36,225 nucleotides of DNA from Verrucomicrobiales bacterium. Lineage in GTDB: Bacteria; Verrucomicrobiota; Verrucomicrobiia; Verrucomicrobiales; DEV007. Positions 8,627-17,434 of the stretch are shown one piece after another. The stretch is from assembly GCA_029213025.1 (NCBI GenBank), contig JARGOZ010000065.1:1-36225 (forward strand), read 5' to 3'. Each line of letters starts with the position of its first letter. Positions within the stretch are counted from its first letter, which is position 1. The notes beneath the pieces were generated by a model. That model did not search any database, was not told the origin of the DNA, and was given only the letters and a program-made list of their open reading frames with translations. Both the position numbers and the translations under genes were made by a program.

Positions 8627-8698
8627 AATGGTAATCCGTTGATTAAGGAACCTTAAAAGTAAAGCAGGATTAATATAATAGTTGGCGGGGTGGGTAAT

Positions 8699-10159
8699 TC
8701 AAGCCAGGATATCTTTCACCACATGGGCTTCTTCGACGCCGGTGAGTTTTTGGTCGAGTCCCAGATGCCGAACCGAAAACCTGGAGTGATCGATGCCCAG
8801 CTGGTGCAGAATCGTGGCATTCAGATCCCGAATGTGGACAGGGTTCTGAGTAATGTTGTAACTGAATTCATCCGTCTCGCCGTAACTGACGCCGGGTTTA
8901 ATCCCTCCGCCGGCCATCCATGTAGTGAAACAACGCGGGTGATGGTCTCTCCCGTGGTTCTCTTTCGTTAATACGCCCTGACTGTAGATTGTCCGGCCGA
9001 ACTCACCGCCCCAAACGACAAGGGTGTCTTTGAGCAGGCCTCTTTGTTTGAGATCCTGAATCAGAGCGTGACAGGGTTGATCAATTTCTTTGGCCTGATT
9101 GGCTATCGATTTGGGTAGAAAGTTGTGGTTATCCCAACCCCGGTGAAAAATCTGCACAAAGCGGACGTCGCGTTCAGCCATGCGCCGGGCCATCAGACAA
9201 TTGTGGGCGAAAGTGCCAGGCGTCTCTACATCATCGCCATACATATCGAGAACATGTTTGGGTTCGTTTCCTATATCAACCAGGTCGGGAACACTGCTCT
9301 GCATTCGAAATGCCATTTCATATTGGGAAATCCGTGCCTGTGTTTCGGGATCGCCTACCTCCTCGTGAATTCTCCGGTTCATCGAGTTCAGTTTATCCAG
9401 CATTGTTCTTCTGACGTCAGAGCTCATGCCTGATGGATTGGAAAGATACAGAACCGGATCGCCTTTAGAACGGAACGCTACGCCGGCATGTTTGGACGGC
9501 AGGAAACCGCTTCCCCAAAGGCGGGAAAAAAGAGCCTGGCCGCGTGGCGCGCAATTGAGAACTACAAAGTCGGGCAGATTGCGGTTCAGGCTGCCCAGAC
9601 CGTAGGAAACCCAGGCGCCAAGGCTGGGCCGTCCTGGAATTTGGTTGCCGGTTTGTATATAGGTAATCGCCGGGTCATGATTGATTGCCTCTGTCCACAT
9701 GGAATGGATGAAGCTCAAATCATCCACCGATTCTCCGGTTTTCGGTAGCAGGTCACTGACCCATTTGCCAGTCTCGCCATACTGTTTGAAATCAAATGTA
9801 CTCGGAGCAATTGGAAATCTCGGTTGCGCCGATGTCATCGTGGTCAGCCTTTGATTGCCCCGAACCGATTCGGGTAAATCCTGATCGAAGCGATCTTTCA
9901 TCAGCGGCTTGTAGTCGAAAGTATCGATTTGCGACGGTGCACCGGCCATAAAAAGGTAGATTACCCTTTTGGCTTTAGCCGGAAAATGCATCCCGTCTGT
10001 AACCTGTTGACTTTGGCCGGATTTTTTCTCCTGACCAATCAGCGAGGAAAGCGCGATAGAGCCGAGACCGGCGGAGGAACGCTTGAAAAACTGCCGCCGC
10101 GTTTCCAGTTCAATCCACTGGTCCACCGGATCCTGTTTCTGTGTAGTAAAAGCATTCAT
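8699..10159 (-). CDS. DUF1501 protein with twin-arginine leader
   Basis: The 486-aa protein has the twin-arginine-like leader [15 protein letters not shown] (residues 20-34) and then a DUF1501 domain over nearly its whole length. Typical blocks are [50 protein letters not shown] and a C-terminal [17 protein letters not shown]1501 proteins belong to the alkaline-phosphatase/sulfatase-like superfamily, are abundant in Planctomycetes and Verrucomicrobia, and are nearly always encoded next to DUF1549/DUF1553 genes; their biochemical role is not established. Here it starts 15 bp after the stop of such a gene on the same strand, so the two form an operon and probably a functional pair in the periplasm. 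There is no recognisable ribosome binding site in the 15-bp gap, which suggests translational coupling. Confidence 0.92.
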   Translation of the reverse strand: MNAFTTQKQDPVDQWIELETRRQFFKRSSAGLGSIALSSLIGQEKKSGQSQQVTDGMHFPAKAKRVIYLFMAGAPSQIDTFDYKPLMKDRFDQDLPESVRGNQRLTTMTSAQPRFPIAPSTFDFKQYGETGKWVSDLLPKTGESVDDLSFIHSMWTEAINHDPAITYIQTGNQIPGRPSLGAWVSYGLGSLNRNLPDFVVLNCAPRGQALFSRLWGSGFLPSKHAGVAFRSKGDPVLYLSNPSGMSSDVRRTMLDKLNSMNRRIHEEVGDPETQARISQYEMAFRMQSSVPDLVDIGNEPKHVLDMYGDDVETPGTFAHNCLMARRMAERDVRFVQIFHRGWDNHNFLPKSIANQAKEIDQPCHALIQDLKQRGLLKDTLVVWGGEFGRTIYSQGVLTKENHGRDHHPRCFTTWMAGGGIKPGVSYGETDEFSYNITQNPVHIRDLNATILHQLGIDHSRFSVRHLGLDQKLTGVEEAHVVKDILA

Positions 10160-10174
10160 GTTTGATTGGAAGGT

Positions 10175-13100
10175 TTAGCTTTGGGAAATAACATCGTCCC
10201 GGTTCAAAAGAGCGTTAATAGCAACGGTCCATGCGGCGACAACTACAGGATCGAGAGAATCGGTTACCGGTAGTTCACCTGTAGAAACGAGCTTTTTCGC
10301 ATTTTCGGGTTCGCTTCGGAAGTCCTTTTCCAGCGTGGTTACGAGGGAAACTATATCGATCATGTCGGCTACAGACGAAGGTCTGCCTACGACCCGGCCA
10401 AACGCTTTTTTCGCGAGATCCGCTTTGTTATTATCGGGATATTGCGTCAGCAGATGTTCAGCCAGTTTCCGGGCCGCCTCCACGTGTTGGACATCATTCA
10501 TCAGCACGAGCGCCTGAAGGGGGGTGTTTGTTCGTGACCTGCGAACAGCGCATTCTTCCCTGCCGGGGGCATCGAAAGCGGAGAAGGCAGGCGGGATGGC
10601 AGTTCGCTTCCAAAAAGTATAGATACTGCGCCGATGGAGTTTTTCGACACTGTCCTGAACAAACAGGTTTGTGTTACTTACCTGAAAGGCGACCGCCTGC
10701 CAGACCCCGGCAGGTTGATAAGGCCTGACTGGAGGTCCTCCGAACTTTGGATTCAGAATTCCGGACACGGCGAGTGTCTGGTCTCTGATAACCTCGGCAT
10801 CCAGTCTTCTGCGGGGACCACGGGAAAGGAATCTGTTTTCCGGATCAATCTTATATGCGTCCGGATGAAATTTCGAATCCTGTCGATAGGTGGCAGAGGA
10901 GACGATCAATTTTATCAGTGCCTTAAGATCCCACCCCGATTCCCGAAACTCGGCGGCCAGCCAGTCGAGTAATTCCGGATGAGTCGGTTTTTCACCCATG
11001 ACGCCAAAATCCTCTGTAGTTTTTACCAGACCGGTGCCGAAGAAGCTTTGCCAGACCTGATTGACAATAACTCTCGGCGTAAGCGGGTTTTCCCCATTGA
11101 CCAGCCACTTCGCGAGGTCGAGGCGGTTTGGTATAGAATTGACATCAAGCGGAGGCAGTACCTGCGGTGTGTTGGGATATACCGTTTCACCGTGGTTGTC
11201 GTATTCGCCGCGAACCAATACATGGGCTTTGGCAGGTGTCGATTTTTCCTGCATGACCAGAGTCGTAGGCGACCGGGCGTAAAGGTAGTCGAGCTGCGTC
11301 TTTACTTTTCCCAGTTCCGCCGCCAGTGCTACAGATTGTTGATCAAAATTGGCCTGATAATACCGAACCACAAGTTGCTTTTCCACCTCTGTGAGATCAT
11401 TCCAGTTGGGCTTTCTGTCTACCAAATCTCTCCAGGTAAATTCATCAGCGAGAAGTCTCAATTCGTCATCGACCAACCAGCGTTTGAAAATCCGGAAATC
11501 GCTCATCCCGCCACCTTTTGCCGCCGGGCCAAGCTTCATGATTTCCGACATATGTTTTCCAAACCGGTCGGAGATGTGGACATCGGAAAGTCTTCTGCCG
11601 ATTCGCCATTCGCCATTGATAAAATAGGAGATAGAAGATGCCGCCTGGCCACCGGAATATCGAATAGCGACATGTTGCCACGATTTTGGTGCTACCGGCG
11701 TTTCGCTGGGCATCAATGTGTTGCAAAGTGTTCCCTGGTGATCCCTGAGTGGCATTTCAAAAGCTCCATCGGCAATTACTTCAATGTTCCAACCGGTTTT
11801 CTTACGGTCTTTTTCTTCATCCTCTTCGCCCCATTGGCTCATCATCAGTAGGCCTGCGACGTCATCCGGCGTCCGCAACCAAAAGGACACGGTGACAGCT
11901 TCGTCCAACTGGAAAAGTGAGCCCACCGGAAGTTCGATGCCTCCATCTTCAACAAAGCGGATGCCGCGATTTCCATGGGGATGTTCCGTCGCCTGCTCCG
12001 CACCGGAAATATCTACTTGCACCGTTTTGTTTTTAACGGTCACAGTGGCTTTGTTATCTACGACGTGATCGAACGGCGCATATACCGCAAGCCTGTCCGT
12101 CGGCACCGGGTGCGGAGAGTGCAGAGTTTCCGGTAGTGATTGATTCCACCACATTTCCGGATCAATTCTCGAGTTTCTTTCGAGTTTTTCCCGCAGAGCC
12201 ACTTCTTTGCCTTTGATTAGATTCCACTGTTCTTCCAACTCGGGGTAGGGCACCACGAGAACCGGATGGGTGTCACGCATATTTCCATCCATGGGTGGGT
12301 CTTCCGAATTGTTAAAGAAAGCGGCCAGCTGATAGAACTCTTTTTGAGAAACAGGATCAAATTTGTGATCATGACAGGCTGCACAGCCGGCTGTCATTCC
12401 CAGGAAGGTTGTCGCCATGGTTTCGGTTCTGTCAGTCGTGTAGCGAACTTTCAGTTCCTCCGGAATGGAACCCGCCTCCGAGGAGGTGGCGTTGTTTCGG
12501 ATAAAACCGGTAGCGATCAATTGTTGCCTCGTGGGATTTTCCAGCAGGTCGCCGGCGAGTTGTTCGATCGTGAATTGATCGAAGCGCTGATTTTTGTTAA
12601 AGGCATTGATGACCCAGTCCCGCCACGGCCAGATTTCCCGGAAGTTGTCGAGGTGCAGGCCGTGGGTGTCGCTGTAACGGGCGGCATCCAGCCAAAAGCG
12701 GGCTCTGTGTTCGCCGTAGTGTTTTGATGCGAGTAAGCGATCTACGTATCGCTCATAGGCATCCGGTCTTTTATCATCGATGAAATTCCATAGTTCGTCC
12801 GGCGATACCGGAAAACCAATGATGTCCAGTGCAGCCCGCCGGGCCAGTGAAAAGCGGTCTGCTTCCGGGTTGCCGGTGAGGCCTTTTGTTTGATGTTTTT
12901 CCAGAATAAACAGATCAATCGGATTCTTCGCCCACTGACCCCGGATATCAGGGAGCCCCGGACGGGTGATTGGCTGGTAAGACCAGTGAGACTGCCAGTT
13001 GGCTCCTTCATCGATCCAGCGGGTCAGCAGAGCTTTTTCTGCTTCATTGAGTTGCGAGCTGTGTTCGGGAGGTGGCATCACTGAATCAGGATCATCATCC

Positions 13101-13420
13101 AGGATTCTTGCGACGATCTCGCTGTTATCGCTGTCCCCGGCGACAATCGGGAAATAACCACCCAGATCGGTAAAGGCACCTTCTCTGGTATCAAGCCGTA
13201 ATCCGGATTTCCGGGCTTGTTCGTCAGGTCCGTGACACTGAAAACAATTTTTTGCGAGGAGCGGCCGGATGTCTCTGTCGAAGCTGACTGAATTCTGTGC
13301 CTGCGAAAATGTAGAAAAAACAATGAGATACACTGTTGTCGCAGTGATCTGCAGAACCGGTAGGTAATACCCCTTCTTCAAAAATTTGCGCCTGGTTGTT
13401 TCTATAGGTTCTTCCATCAT
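10175..13420 (-). CDS. Planctomycete-type cytochrome c (PSCyt1, DUF1549, LamG-like, DUF1553) protein
   Basis: This 1081-aa exported protein shows, in order: a leader with a twin-arginine-like motif TTRRKFLKKG (8-17) and a hydrophobic stretch; a cytochrome c-type domain with the heme-binding motif CFQCH (59-63) and a later conserved MPPPEHSSQL that supplies a candidate Met ligand; a DUF1549 domain (about 140-370) that contains a second CxxCH-type motif, CAACHDHKFDP; a LamG/concanavalin-like insertion (about 430-640); and a C-terminal DUF1553 domain (about 740-1020) with RVIVNQVWQSFFG and RRRLDAEVIRDQ. Such proteins are thought to be periplasmic redox partners in polysaccharide use, but no activity is proven. 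It is first in an operon with the DUF1501 gene. Two adjacent ATGs are possible starts. Confidence 0.93.
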   Translation of the reverse strand: MMEEPIETTRRKFLKKGYYLPVLQITATTVYLIVFSTFSQAQNSVSFDRDIRPLLAKNCFQCHGPDEQARKSGLRLDTREGAFTDLGGYFPIVAGDSDNSEIVARILDDDPDSVMPPPEHSSQLNEAEKALLTRWIDEGANWQSHWSYQPITRPGLPDIRGQWAKNPIDLFILEKHQTKGLTGNPEADRFSLARRAALDIIGFPVSPDELWNFIDDKRPDAYERYVDRLLASKHYGEHRARFWLDAARYSDTHGLHLDNFREIWPWRDWVINAFNKNQRFDQFTIEQLAGDLLENPTRQQLIATGFIRNNATSSEAGSIPEELKVRYTTDRTETMATTFLGMTAGCAACHDHKFDPVSQKEFYQLAAFFNNSEDPPMDGNMRDTHPVLVVPYPELEEQWNLIKGKEVALREKLERNSRIDPEMWWNQSLPETLHSPHPVPTDRLAVYAPFDHVVDNKATVTVKNKTVQVDISGAEQATEHPHGNRGIRFVEDGGIELPVGSLFQLDEAVTVSFWLRTPDDVAGLLMMSQWGEEDEEKDRKKTGWNIEVIADGAFEMPLRDHQGTLCNTLMPSETPVAPKSWQHVAIRYSGGQAASSISYFINGEWRIGRRLSDVHISDRFGKHMSEIMKLGPAAKGGGMSDFRIFKRWLVDDELRLLADEFTWRDLVDRKPNWNDLTEVEKQLVVRYYQANFDQQSVALAAELGKVKTQLDYLYARSPTTLVMQEKSTPAKAHVLVRGEYDNHGETVYPNTPQVLPPLDVNSIPNRLDLAKWLVNGENPLTPRVIVNQVWQSFFGTGLVKTTEDFGVMGEKPTHPELLDWLAAEFRESGWDLKALIKLIVSSATYRQDSKFHPDAYKIDPENRFLSRGPRRRLDAEVIRDQTLAVSGILNPKFGGPPVRPYQPAGVWQAVAFQVSNTNLFVQDSVEKLHRRSIYTFWKRTAIPPAFSAFDAPGREECAVRRSRTNTPLQALVLMNDVQHVEAARKLAEHLLTQYPDNNKADLAKKAFGRVVGRPSSVADMIDIVSLVTTLEKDFRSEPENAKKLVSTGELPVTDSLDPVVVAAWTVAINALLNRDDVISQS

Positions 13421-13632
13421 TACATTTTGGAAACCAGGTTATTGGGTAACCTGATTTGCATAGAGGATTCGCGTTTCGAAAAGTTTACCTGTAAAGTAAC
13501 ATGTATTTTAAAAATTAACTACCTGTATTTCCGGAAATTTAATATATCTATATAAATATTGTGCGTGGATACATTTATTGATTGGGTGGGGACTCGAAAT
13601 TTGGTATATTTCTAAAATTTCCTCTCCCGAAT
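13421..13632. promoter_or_regulatory. Divergent regulatory region with repeated ACCTG motifs
   Basis: The gap between the cytochrome gene (leftward) and the M23 gene (rightward) holds no gene. It contains a perfect 7-bp inverted repeat, CAGGTTA (13435-13441), TTGGG, TAACCTG (13447-13453). A second palindrome, TTTAC-CT-GTAAA, lies at 13484-13495. A related TACCTGTA lies at 13520-13527. The three ACCTG-like motifs are spaced about 38 and 34 bp apart. An AT-rich block with TATATAAATATT follows around 13549-13560 and could hold a promoter. The palindromes are visible; their use as operators is inference. Confidence 0.4.
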
Positions 13633-14910
13633 ATGAAGGTATCCTTATTTGTGTCCCTGTTGCTATCCATAGTGGTGGTGATTTGTATCTCTATATATGT
13701 GCCGGTGAAACTGCCGGCCGATTCGCCGCCCATGGCACTCGCGATGGTGATTGACAGAGGTGTAGTCGAAACCGTGCCTGCGGAAATTCAAAGCGAAGAT
13801 TTACCTGATGCTGAAACGGATGTTGTAGAGGCCGATGAAGGCACTGAATGTGATCCTGTGGTGAATGAAACTGTACCCAAAACGGAATTGGAAACGCCTG
13901 AGATGGCTTTGGAGCAGCCCGTTGAGGCTGAAAAGCCAATCGTTTCAGAACCTGAACCGGTGGCGCTTTTTCATCTGGATCTGCCTACCGATAACCGGGA
14001 GCTTTTCGGTGATCCGTCTAAATTTTTTATGCATACCAATCGCTATATTGACGGTGTGAATATGAAACCGTGGCAGGGTGGGAAATATGGCTTTGTCAGG
14101 AATCAACTTCATACTCAGAACGGGGTGATTTATACGCGTTTGCATGAAGGTATAGATATTCGCCCGATGGTCCGCGACGATAAGAAGGTTCCTCTGGATG
14201 AGGTCCGGGCAATTTCGGACGGGATTGTCGTATATGTAAATAAATCAGCATCAGCCAGTAACTACGGAAGATATGTAGTGATTCGGCACGACTGGCCGGA
14301 GGGGGCTTTCTATTCTCTCTATGCCCATCTCGCGTCGGTGTGCGTCGAGGTCGGCGGGATATTACAGGGAAACAGTATACTGGGGGTGCTCGGCAATACC
14401 GGAGCAGGCATTGACCGGGAAAGAGCGCATTTGCATCTGGAATTGAATTTTCTGCTCAGCGAACAGTTTGAAACCCAATACGGATACAGCCATAAAAATT
14501 ACAATGGACTCAATATGACGGGACTGGATATTGCCCGGCTTTTGGGGACTCACCGGGATAATCCCTACATTTCGATCAAAAAGTTTCTTCAGGGAGAGGA
14601 GCCTTATTGCAAGGTGAAGAGCGTATCAAAGGCCAGGCCCGGAATTCTGCAACGTCATCCTTGGTTGGGCAGGAACATGGAGAATGAGGAAGAGGCGCAA
14701 TGTTGGGAGTTCACCTTTGCCAGGACCGGTGTTCCTCTGGCGATTGAGCCTTGTGAGACTGCTCAGAAATATGCCGAGGTGACATGGGTGATACCGGTGA
14801 AAACAAATCACTCGAATATGACGATGGGACGCCTCGTCGGCTCCGGTGACAAAGCAAAATTAAGCTCTCGCGGGCATCAGTTTATCAAACTGATCAGCGA
14901 AGCTTTCTAA
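13633..14910 (+). CDS. M23-family (LytM/lysostaphin-type) metallopeptidase, membrane-anchored
   Basis: M23 peptidases cut peptidoglycan crossbridges or, when degenerate, regulate amidases. From ATG 13633 the protein is 425 aa with one N-terminal hydrophobic segment (about 3-24), an acidic Glu/Pro-rich linker (about 35-110), then the M23 domain. The zinc and catalytic pattern looks intact: HEGID (His171, Asp175), YAHL (His232) and AHLHLEL (His266, His268), together with the usual GNSILGVLGNTG glycine loop. About 150 residues after the domain are not recognisable. An in-frame TTG at 13582 would add 17 residues, but the ATG gives a better signal-anchor start; neither has a Shine-Dalgarno sequence. 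Its stop overlaps that of the small gene on the other strand by 3 bp. Confidence 0.85.
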   Translation: MKVSLFVSLLLSIVVVICISIYVPVKLPADSPPMALAMVIDRGVVETVPAEIQSEDLPDAETDVVEADEGTECDPVVNETVPKTELETPEMALEQPVEAEKPIVSEPEPVALFHLDLPTDNRELFGDPSKFFMHTNRYIDGVNMKPWQGGKYGFVRNQLHTQNGVIYTRLHEGIDIRPMVRDDKKVPLDEVRAISDGIVVYVNKSASASNYGRYVVIRHDWPEGAFYSLYAHLASVCVEVGGILQGNSILGVLGNTGAGIDRERAHLHLELNFLLSEQFETQYGYSHKNYNGLNMTGLDIARLLGTHRDNPYISIKKFLQGEEPYCKVKSVSKARPGILQRHPWLGRNMENEEEAQCWEFTFARTGVPLAIEPCETAQKYAEVTWVIPVKTNHSNMTMGRLVGSGDKAKLSSRGHQFIKLISEAF

Positions 14911-15098
14911 TTCAGACCGGAGCGTTCCGGATGAATCTGCTTTTGGAAGGCCTGAATGGTCTGCGGAAGCGATTTCACCGGCCCGTCGTAAATTACATGG
15001 CCGTAACGGTCGCATGTGGTTTTGGTTATGCGAAGCCTCGCGAATGGACTTTCTTGCTGATTCTTCGCCCTTTTGTAGTTTCCTGGTCTGGTTGTCAT
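14907..15098 (-). CDS. Small uncharacterised protein (63 aa)
   Basis: This short frame is supported by an unusually strong ribosome binding site, GAGGAG five nucleotides before the ATG, which is stronger than at almost any other gene in the window, and by codon use like its neighbours. The product is basic: a Lys/Arg/Gln-rich N-terminal part (PGNYKRAKNQQESPFARLRI) and a more compact second half, CDRYGHVIYDGPVKSLPQTI. It has no signal peptide, no membrane segment and one cysteine. I do not recognise a family. Its end overlaps the converging M23 gene. The leader carries a perfect hairpin (15117-15134). A small regulatory or nucleic-acid-binding protein is possible but not shown. Confidence 0.6.
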   Translation of the reverse strand: MTTRPGNYKRAKNQQESPFARLRITKTTCDRYGHVIYDGPVKSLPQTIQAFQKQIHPERSGLN

Positions 15099-15103
15099 TT
15101 CTA

Positions 15104-15109
15104 CTCCTC
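15104..15109 (-). promoter_or_regulatory. Strong ribosome binding site of the 63-aa gene
   Basis: GAGGAG on the minus strand, five nucleotides before the ATG at 15098. It decides the start and is the main reason to accept the gene, because most genes here have weak or no Shine-Dalgarno sequences. Confidence 0.7.
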
Positions 15110-15116
15110 AACACCC

Positions 15117-15134
15117 TATCGGGTGCCCCCGATA
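15117..15134. promoter_or_regulatory. Perfect hairpin in the leader of the 63-aa gene
   Basis: TATCGGG, loop TGCC, CCCGATA: a perfect 7-bp inverted repeat just upstream of the ribosome binding site, partly overlapped by a second palindrome, CGATATATCG (15130-15139). It could be an operator or a leader hairpin that controls translation. The remaining 15140-15292 bases are AT-rich and contain nothing else I can name. Confidence 0.45.
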
Positions 15135-15325
15135 TATCGTTTATAAAATGGTATCTTCTTTCTAAATGGTCATCAGATACCGCATCTCCCTGATACTATG
15201 ACGATGCCAGCGGGCCAAAACGTAGAACTTTTATCTAAAAAATTACATATACAGGAAATATTGATAGTAAATATATCCTAAATTTCTCAGGATTGATGAT
15301 ACCTGTTTGCTCTCTATGGTATCCA

Positions 15326-16381
15326 ATGGTCAAAAAGTTTTTGCTTTGTGTTGCGGCAATCCTGGTTCCGTTCGGGGCGTTTGGTGATGAATCGAAAGTA
15401 TTGAAACTCAAAGGCGGAGAGGGGCCCGGGAAGGGGAAAAAAATCGTTCTGATTGCCGGTGACGAGGAATACAGGACCGAAGAATCGATGCCTATGCTCG
15501 CCAAGATCCTCAGCGGTCATCACGGGTTCGATTGTGTGGTGGTATTTTCGTGGGATAAGGGAGGTAAATTTATCGATCCGAATAATCAGAAGGGGCTGGT
15601 CGGCCTGTCTGAACTCGAAGGAGCTGATTTGATGATAATCGGAACCCGGTTTAGAAACCCGGATGCAGAACAGGCGAAATATATCGTCGAATACCTCAAT
15701 TACGGCCAGCCGGTGATCGGGATTCGCACCGCGACGCATGCTTTCAAAGGAGATGAAAAATTCGGCAAAATACCTTACGGTAAATGGGGACGGGAAATTC
15801 TCGGTGAACAGTGGGTCAGCCACCACGGCAAACACAAAGTGGAGGGCACCAGAGGGGTTCCCGATTTGGAAAACTCGATCCATCCTTTATTGAGCGGGGT
15901 ATCGGATGTTTTCGGACCCTCCGATGTCTACGGAGTGAAAAATCTCACCGAAGATGACACCGTTTTGCTGAGAGGTGCTGTGACTGCCGATTTAACTCCG
16001 GATTCGCCCTCGGTTGCAGGTCCGAAAAACAATCCGATGCAGGCGATGGCGTGGCTGCATGAATATGTCGCCCCCAACGGCGTGGCGACGGGGCAGTCCT
16101 TCTGCACCACCATGGGGGCTTCGGTGGATTTAGTGAATCCCGGGTTGAGGAGGTTGCTGGTCAATGCAGCCTGCTATCTCACCGGAATCGATATTCCCGC
16201 CGAGGCGGAAGTAGGATTTGTCGATCCGTTTTATCCCAGTTTCTACGGATTTGTCAGGCAGGAAGGCTGGTATGAAAAGCTCGATTATCAGCCGCAGGAT
16301 TTCGGGTTGGGTAAGACGCCGCACAGCCCCGATCCGCCAGGCTCTCCGGAATGGGATTTCCGGGATAAACCCGCCGAGTAG
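15326..16381 (+). CDS. ThuA-like domain protein, secreted
   Basis: From ATG 15326 the product is 351 aa with a signal peptide (MVKKFLLCVAAILVPFGAFG, cleavage near Ala-Phe-Gly) and a ThuA-like domain. Visible family features are the first strand KKIVLIAGDEEYR, the segment LEGADLMIIGTRFRNPD, and IGIRTATHAF, which together give the glutamine-amidotransferase-like fold used by ThuA (trehalose utilisation) and by many sugar-related proteins in Verrucomicrobia and Planctomycetes. Molecular function is not established for most members; a role in carbohydrate catabolism is inference. An upstream ATG at 15296, preceded by AGGA at very short spacing, would add ten residues. The unknown small gene follows 72 bp downstream. 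Confidence 0.82.
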   Translation: MVKKFLLCVAAILVPFGAFGDESKVLKLKGGEGPGKGKKIVLIAGDEEYRTEESMPMLAKILSGHHGFDCVVVFSWDKGGKFIDPNNQKGLVGLSELEGADLMIIGTRFRNPDAEQAKYIVEYLNYGQPVIGIRTATHAFKGDEKFGKIPYGKWGREILGEQWVSHHGKHKVEGTRGVPDLENSIHPLLSGVSDVFGPSDVYGVKNLTEDDTVLLRGAVTADLTPDSPSVAGPKNNPMQAMAWLHEYVAPNGVATGQSFCTTMGASVDLVNPGLRRLLVNAACYLTGIDIPAEAEVGFVDPFYPSFYGFVRQEGWYEKLDYQPQDFGLGKTPHSPDPPGSPEWDFRDKPAE

Positions 16382-16410
16382 ATTGCTTCTCAAAAACTGC
16401 CGAAAATTCG

Positions 16411-16425
16411 ATGACATCCTGTCAT
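16411..16425. promoter_or_regulatory. Short perfect inverted repeat between ThuA and the 120-aa gene
   Basis: ATGACA-TCC-TGTCAT, 6-bp arms with a 3-nt centre. It has no T-tract, so it is a weak terminator candidate; it may instead be an operator of the next gene. Confidence 0.25.
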
Positions 16426-16453
16426 TCGTGCGCAAAATAAGCCGAACACAGAC

Positions 16454-16816
16454 ATGGCTAATTCAATTTTCGGATACTGGATGCGTCCTTCCGACCCTGA
16501 TGAGAACATCGCCGATTATCTCTGGATCGGGGAAAACGGCAGGATCGTGCATCGCATCAACTACGGGCACGGACCTTTTGTGATGACGTTGTGGAGTAAG
16601 CAAATCGACGACAGTAAATTCGAAGTCAGGCTGAAACCCAAGTCCGACCCGCATCATGTGATTATTACCTGCGAAGGCGACTGCCTGACTTTGGAGCATC
16701 TCGATTTGAAAAACCCGAAATCCGATTTTGAAAGAATCGGAGAGGATCAAATCAACGATCTGTTTGAGAAAGACCTCAAATGGGCGCAGAAAACGATGGA
16801 TAAGCAGGAGCGCTAG
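16454..16816 (+). CDS. Uncharacterised small cytosolic protein (120 aa)
   Basis: I do not recognise a family. The product has no signal peptide or membrane segment. It shows an alternating beta pattern (YLWIGENGRIVHRINYG, FVMTLWSKQIDDSKFEVRL, HHVIITCEGDCLTLEHLDL) and a charged helical C-terminus (about 90-120). Composition and codon use resemble neighbouring genes, which favours a real gene. It lies 72 bp after the ThuA-like gene on the same strand, without a Shine-Dalgarno sequence, and its stop overlaps the stop of the converging gene by 4 bp. Confidence 0.6.
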   Translation: MANSIFGYWMRPSDPDENIADYLWIGENGRIVHRINYGHGPFVMTLWSKQIDDSKFEVRLKPKSDPHHVIITCEGDCLTLEHLDLKNPKSDFERIGEDQINDLFEKDLKWAQKTMDKQER

Positions 16817-17319
16817 AGCACCGCACCCCGGTCTTTTGCACCGAAATCCCAGTGCAAATCGCTTCCTCCTCCGGAAAATTCGATCGATTTGATCGAGCAA
16901 TCTCCCCACGGGACAATAATCTCAAAATTCGAGGCCACCCCGTTGACCGGGACAGCCAGGCTCACTTCCTGATATTTGTCGCTGGGTTTTAATTTCCGGT
17001 AGACCGATTTCCGCTTGCCTTTGACCTTTTCATTGTTCAGATGCCAGGCCACGCCTATCGATCCGGGATTGGTGACTTTTACGCTTACTTTGACAACAAA
17101 TTCGCCCGTCTTTTTCAGGTCCGCAATCTTCAGAACCGGACGTGGCTGATCCACCTGTGCCAATACTTTCAATCCGGTTTCGCTGACGTGAAGCTTCGCA
17201 TTTACAACTTTCCAGACATGAATGCCCTCCGCTGCGGGAGAAGTGAATTCGCTCGCAAACAGGGGGGTGAAAAAGGGTAAAAGGAAGAACACAATGGATC
17301 GAAATGCTACCGTATTCAT
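16813..17319 (-). CDS. Secreted beta-rich protein of unknown function
   Basis: The frame runs upstream through a repeat array, but the ATG at 17319 is preceded by AGGA at suitable spacing and starts a clear signal peptide (hydrophobic residues 7-22, cleavage near LFAS). The 168-aa product then has alternating strands with many Lys and Val residues, for example EFVVKVSVKVTNPGSIGVAWHL and YQEVSLAVPVNGVASNFEIIVPWGD, suggesting one beta-sandwich domain such as those of carbohydrate-associated proteins. No family is recognised. It follows the DUF1080-like gene on the same strand across a 115-bp gap that contains repeat array C. Confidence 0.65.
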   Translation of the reverse strand: MNTVAFRSIVFFLLPFFTPLFASEFTSPAAEGIHVWKVVNAKLHVSETGLKVLAQVDQPRPVLKIADLKKTGEFVVKVSVKVTNPGSIGVAWHLNNEKVKGKRKSVYRKLKPSDKYQEVSLAVPVNGVASNFEIIVPWGDCSIKSIEFSGGGSDLHWDFGAKDRGAVL

Positions 17320-17367
17320 GTTCCTATCACGGTTTGTGGTCGTGTTTCTTTGACGAAACGGGTGACC

Positions 17368-17426
17368 AAACAGGGTACAATGCCGGACCAAACAGGGTAC
17401 AGTCCGGGACTCAACAGGGTACAATC
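17368..17426 (+). repeat. CAGGGTAC repeat array C (three units)
   Basis: Three direct copies of CAGGGTAC start at 17371, 17393 and 17414, spaced 22 and 21 bp. The units read AAACAGGGTACAATGCCGGA, AAACAGGGTACAGTCCGGGA and TCAACAGGGTACAATCGACT, so the spacer is also partly conserved (CCGGA/CGGGA). The array lies 51 nt upstream of the start at 17319, in the gap after the DUF1080-like gene. It contains no gene. This is the cleanest array in the window. Confidence 0.9.
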
Positions 17427-17434
17427 GACTGGTT

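Noticed and set aside
10979..11851. 290-aa plus-strand frame opposite the cytochrome gene
   Set aside because: Shadow frame; the opposite strand carries a well-conserved DUF1549/DUF1553 protein.
14860..15114. 84-aa frame in another minus-strand frame over the 63-aa gene
   Set aside because: It has no Shine-Dalgarno sequence of its own and runs deep into the M23 gene; the 63-aa frame fits the GAGGAG site.
17368..17426. CAGGGTAC array considered as a CRISPR
   Set aside because: The conserved core is only about 13 bp and the period 22 bp, too short for repeat plus spacer, and no cas genes are present.
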